From: Pseudomonas sp. MM223
Lineage (GTDB): Bacteria > Pseudomonadota > Gammaproteobacteria > Pseudomonadales > Pseudomonadaceae
Length of the DNA: 64,000 nt
Reading direction: 5' to 3'
Assembly (NCBI GenBank): GCA_947090765.1
Contig: OX352322.1
Location: 6,503,001 to 6,567,000 of the forward strand
Shown here: positions 60,969 through 64,000 of the stretch, piece by piece
How positions within the stretch are numbered: position 1 is the first letter of the stretch
How the letters are laid out: each line of letters starts with the position of its first letter
Notes under the pieces: generated by a model
What the model was told of the DNA's origin: nothing
What the model saw: the letters and a program-made list of their open reading frames with translations, nothing else
The model's database searches: none
Program-made: the position numbers and the translations under genes

Positions 60969-62684
60969 CTAGAGCTTCATAGGCTTGCCTCTGTTCGCAA
61001 CCATTTTGTCGATCCGAGCCTGTTCTTTTACCAGTTCAAGCGTCGTGAAGTAACGTAAAACCATAGCCGCGTGCATTTTGGCAAACACTGCGTCGTCACC
61101 TTGCTTTCGCAATAGTTCGGTCAACTCAGCAGTATAGGGATAATAGTCAATCTTTTCGTTTGTCTGTTTCATCACAAACGTAAGAGCGGCGTCCACTTCG
61201 ACGGAATAACACACAATGTTTTCCTGCCGTTCGATTAGCACCTTTACTTTAAGTGCTTTGAGAAGATAATTAGCTCTTGCACGACCTTCAAAGCTTACCA
61301 GGTCAAGCTTTGCAAAAAAATCTTCCTTATTTAAGATTTTCTCGCGCTGAGCATCTCGCTTAAGTTCATCTTTTTTATGCTTTAATTCTTTAAGCTCCTG
61401 ATCAACCCGCAAAGCGGCTTGCATTACAAAGTTAGGCAGATCACCACCAACATCCAATAACTGGGCCTCGATCTCAGCTTGACGCTTATTTAACATATCC
61501 AGGCGAAGATCAGTTTTTGCAATTTCCTTCTGGATTTGGGCTTGCGAATCCTGGACAAGACTTAGGCTGTCAACTTTAGCCAAGACCTCCTTAAAAGCGC
61601 TCTCAGAGCTTGCAAGCTGCACAATTTTATTTGTACAACGACCCTTGGCGCTTCCATAGCACCTCAGGTATTTCCCGCCCTTAGGTAGCTGGCCCTTGTT
61701 AACCAAGTGCATAGATTCACCACAAAGTGCACATTTAGCTAAGCCTTGCCACACGTTAAAATTTGCAGCTGTCTTTGTCGCTTTGGATACATTGCGCGTA
61801 GTGCGTGCGGACTGCGCCTGGAAAAATAAATCCTCACTGATTACGACTGGGTAAAAATCCGTTACGGGCTCACCAAGTGCCTCACGAATTCCGTCAACCA
61901 GGCCAGTCGGCTGGTATTCACCTAAAAGAGCACGATTAGAAAGAATTTTTCCCGTCGAGCTACTACCCCACGCGCCGCTTACATTTCGATTTTCAGATCC
62001 AAAAATCGGCACATTATTAGCATTAAGAATCCTGGCAATTGCGCGATGGCCATGCCCTGCCACTGCAAGATCGAAAATCTGTTTAATAACTTCGACCCTG
62101 CCAGGGACTACAACATACTTGTCACCTTCAAGTTTTAACCAGTAAGGGCATGCTCGTCCCAGGGGTTTTTTTGTTTCGCGAGCATCATTTTGTTTTTGCT
62201 TCCATGCTTTACTTACCCGTTCACCTTTAAGGCTTGATTCGCTGTGCGCGCGGCTCATTTGGAACACGCCAGCCATGATATCCAGTGCTTCAAAGTCTGA
62301 AGTGTAGAGCTTATTTTCCGAAACCGAATAAATATTGATACCTTTGTTTAAAATATCAATAAAGCGTGGCAATGCAGCTCTTACATGCTCACGACTCAAT
62401 CTATCCAGGCTTTCGATTATTAAAATTGATCCCGGTTTAATAGCTCCATCTTCAACGTATTTTAAAAAACGCCTGAGCTGACCATCATCGCTTAAGTGTT
62501 TACCTTTGTAAGCTGACCTACCCTTATCAAAGAATAGGTAGTCTTCGTTTTTTACAAGCTCCAAGCCGTTCTGCATGCAGTACGTTTCGGCCGCTGCACG
62601 CTGTCGACGGTAGCTATCCCCCTTCGCTTGCTCAGGCGTAGAAAAGCGGATGTAGCTGTATGCCTGGATGCGCTGGCTAGACAT
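60969..62684 (-). CDS. Large serine recombinase (integrase of the comM element)
   Basis: A 571-aa site-specific recombinase. The resolvase domain has the catalytic motif YIRFSTPEQAKGDS with Ser15 as nucleophile, then RSAYKG, and IIESLDRLSREHVRAALPRF with the active-site arginines. A recombinase domain follows (GRACPYWLKLEGDKYVVVPG to GEYQPTG), a zinc ribbon with CALCGE and LRCYGSAKGRC, and a coiled coil (about residues 380-450). It is the last gene before the right junction, coded leftward from 62684, 40 bases from attR. It is expected to insert and, with a helper factor, excise the element. Confidence 0.93.
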   Translation of the reverse strand: MSSQRIQAYSYIRFSTPEQAKGDSYRRQRAAAETYCMQNGLELVKNEDYLFFDKGRSAYKGKHLSDDGQLRRFLKYVEDGAIKPGSILIIESLDRLSREHVRAALPRFIDILNKGINIYSVSENKLYTSDFEALDIMAGVFQMSRAHSESSLKGERVSKAWKQKQNDARETKKPLGRACPYWLKLEGDKYVVVPGRVEVIKQIFDLAVAGHGHRAIARILNANNVPIFGSENRNVSGAWGSSSTGKILSNRALLGEYQPTGLVDGIREALGEPVTDFYPVVISEDLFFQAQSARTTRNVSKATKTAANFNVWQGLAKCALCGESMHLVNKGQLPKGGKYLRCYGSAKGRCTNKIVQLASSESAFKEVLAKVDSLSLVQDSQAQIQKEIAKTDLRLDMLNKRQAEIEAQLLDVGGDLPNFVMQAALRVDQELKELKHKKDELKRDAQREKILNKEDFFAKLDLVSFEGRARANYLLKALKVKVLIERQENIVCYSVEVDAALTFVMKQTNEKIDYYPYTAELTELLRKQGDDAVFAKMHAAMVLRYFTTLELVKEQARIDKMVANRGKPMKL

Positions 62685-62707
62685 TGCGGCCTCAAAGATA
62701 CGTGGTA

Positions 62708-62732
62708 GGTGTAATGTACCACAGCCTGTTGT
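62708..62732. other. attR, right junction of the comM element
   Basis: The arm GGTGTAATGTACCACA (62708-62723) is followed by G and CCTGTT (62725-62730), then comM resumes (GTTCACCGGG). The arm is an imperfect inverted copy of the left arm TGTAAAACAATACACC. The TT at 62729-62730 is shared with attL. Confidence 0.8.
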
Positions 62733-63577
62733 TCACCGGGCCACCCGGCACCGGCAAGACCTTGCTCGCCAGCCGCCTGCCTGGCCTGCTGCCACCGCTG
62801 GACGAGCACGAGGCGCTGGAAGTGGCGGCCATCCAGTCGGTCAGCGGGCATACACCGCTAAGCAGTTGGCCGCAGCGACCGTTTCGCCACCCCCACCACT
62901 CCGCATCCGGTCCGGCGTTGGTCGGTGGCAGCAGCCGGCCGCAACCGGGCGAAATCACCCTCGCCCACCATGGCGTGCTGTTTCTCGATGAGCTGCCAGA
63001 GTTTGAGCGGCGCGTGCTGGAGGTGCTGCGCGAGCCACTGGAATCGGGCGAAATCGTGATTGCCCGGGCCCGCGACAAGGTGCGCTTTCCCGCGCGCTTT
63101 CAGCTGGTAGCGGCGATGAACCCGTGCCCTTGCGGCTACCTGGGCGACCCAACTGGCCGCTGCCGCTGCAGCACCGAGCAGATCGGGCGGTACCGCAACA
63201 AGTTGTCCGGGCCGCTGCTGGATCGCATCGACCTGCACCTGACCGTGGCCCGCGAGAGCACCACGCTGAACAACCAGCCGTGCGGTGAAACCAGTGCCGA
63301 TGTGGCGGCCAAGGTGGCACGGGCGCGTGAGGTACAGCAGCGCCGCCAAGGGTGTGTGAATGCGTTTCTCGACCTTGAGGGGTTGCGTCGCCATTGCCGG
63401 CTGGCAGCAGCGGACCAGGCATGGCTGGAGGGGGCTTGCGAGCGGTTGACCTTGTCGTTGCGGGCGGCGCACCGGTTATTGAAAGTGGCGCGGACCTTGG
63501 CAGACCTGGAAGGGTGCGAGGCGATTGGCCGGCCGCATCTGGCCGAGGCCCTGCAGTACCGGCCGGGGAGCAGTTAG
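62731..63577 (+). pseudogene. comM: comM, 3' part, after the integrated element
   Basis: Resumes the comM frame with LLFTGPPGTGKTLLASRLPG, the Walker A of the AAA+ domain, and continues through FLDELPEFERRVLEVLREPL (Walker B) and MNPCPCGYLGDPTGRC (Cys region) to the normal end. The frame as read from upstream begins in the element (62684, MRPQRYVVGVMYH...), so a truncated, unlikely functional protein of up to 297 aa could be made. Joined to the 5' part it gives 496 aa. Confidence 0.95.
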
Positions 63578-63580
63578 ATT

Positions 63581-63703
63581 GCCGGGGCTGCTTTGCAGCC
63601 CTTTCGCGACACAAGGCCGCTCCTACAACGAATCGCGATGCAACAGAGAAATGCGATCACCTGTAGGAGCGGCCTTGTGTCGCGAAAGGCCGCAAAGCGG
63701 CCC
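63581..63703. repeat. REP pair
   Basis: Inverted copies of the CTTTCGCGACACAAGGCCGC unit (a one-base variant of the third REP family) between convergent comM and the DoxX gene. Confidence 0.82.
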
Positions 63704-63712
63704 CAAAATCCA

Positions 63713-64000
63713 TCAAGCAAGCCGATTTCGCCAGAACATACCGGAAACCGAATACGCCCCAGGCCCGGTCAATGCCAGCCCGCCATAAAGCACCACCAGC
63801 AACCAGGCAAACTGCCCCTGCTCCAGCGTCCAGTCCGGATGCACTACCGCCAGGGCCACCAGCAACACTGCCAGCACCGGCAGGCAAGCCAGACGCGCTG
63901 CAATCCCAAGCAACAGCAACAGCGGGCAAACCACCTCGGCAAATACCGCCAGCCCCAGGGTCAATGGCGCACCCAGCCCAAAAGGGTCTTCAATGGTCTG
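63713..64000 (-). CDS. DoxX-family membrane protein (partial, start beyond the window)
   Basis: The C-terminal 95 residues of a DoxX/SURF4-type membrane protein. Three hydrophobic helices are visible (LAVFAEVVCPLLLLLGIAAR; LPVLAVLLVALAVVH; GQFAWLLVVLYGGLALTG) and a polar end SVSGMFWRNRLA. The frame continues past base 64000. Function uncertain; often in redox or small-thiol stress contexts. Confidence 0.8.
   Translation of the reverse strand, partial: QTIEDPFGLGAPLTLGLAVFAEVVCPLLLLLGIAARLACLPVLAVLLVALAVVHPDWTLEQGQFAWLLVVLYGGLALTGPGAYSVSGMFWRNRLA

Larger units (their letters stand above)
51417..62730. mobile_element. Integrative mobilizable element in comM (11.3 kb, serine-recombinase type)
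   Basis: The element starts and ends inside codon 215 of comM. Removing 51417-62730 restores one 496-codon frame (NLLFTGPPGTGKT). Contents in order: dprA-like and HAD-PRTase cargo, iterons, TrfA-like rep with a short upstream gene, relaxase with an internal gene and MobC, two unknown genes around an oriT candidate, a broken exported protein, two more unknown genes, operator-like repeats, and the large serine recombinase. It is more AT-rich than the flanking genome. No type IV secretion genes are present, so transfer would need a helper. Confidence 0.88.

Overview
The window is a chromosomal segment of a Pseudomonas, most likely the P. putida group. Gene order is the conserved one for that group: gcvTHP, the ubiI/ubiH/pepP cluster, zapA with 6S RNA, ubiD, rho, trxA, ppx/ppk, elbB, cyaA, rnk, cyaY, lysA, dapF, xerC, sutA, glnK/amtB, ubiK and comM. 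Most gaps between operons hold the paired REP palindromes typical of P. putida. No tRNA, rRNA or CRISPR array was seen. The only RNA gene recognised is 6S RNA.

Bases 1-51416 and 62731-64000 are GC-rich core genome. From the left they carry: glycine cleavage (gcvT, gcvH, gcvP); an Fe(III)-type ABC importer (binding protein and permease); the ubiquinone hydroxylase operon with pepP and a YgfB protein; the zapA/6S/fthC locus; an EVE protein; a yhiI-rbbA-yhhJ type exporter; a FliL-like protein; a quinone oxidoreductase; a ChaC protein; ubiD with a ferredoxin-type reductase; rho and trxA; convergent ppx and ppk; DedA and a sterol desaturase; elbB; a YaiI protein; cyaA; rnk; cyaY; a small lipoprotein with lysA-dapF-DUF484-xerC-HAD in one operon; sutA; glnK-amtB behind a sigma-54 promoter; ubiK; a TOBE protein; and a SEL1/DUF4034-type gene. 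A 1.2-kb islet (two unknown genes, possibly effector and membrane immunity protein) lies between two copies of a 28-bp terminator sequence at 43647 and 44847.

The most unusual part is an 11.3-kb integrated element (about 51417-62730) that splits comM. Its ends can be placed to the base: comM rejoins in frame (496 aa) across a TT dinucleotide, and the inner ends form an imperfect 16-bp inverted repeat suitable for the large serine recombinase encoded at the right end. Inside are a TrfA-like replication initiator with five 22-bp-phased iterons and a short upstream coupled gene, a ColE1/MbeA-like relaxase with MobC and an overprinted membrane protein, an oriT candidate, several unknown proteins, a cluster of operator-like palindromes, and a two-gene cargo: a DprA/SLOG protein plus a HAD-phosphoribosyltransferase protein. 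It looks like a mobilizable, plasmid-derived element carrying a possible nucleotide-signalling or defence module.

Several genes carry single-base indels (fthC twice, ubiD, the SEL1 gene, the dprA-like gene). Most, and one REP copy, are gain or loss of one base in the same short word (CAGC versus CAGGC, or its complement). This points to one systematic cause, more likely sequence error at a particular context than independent gene decay.
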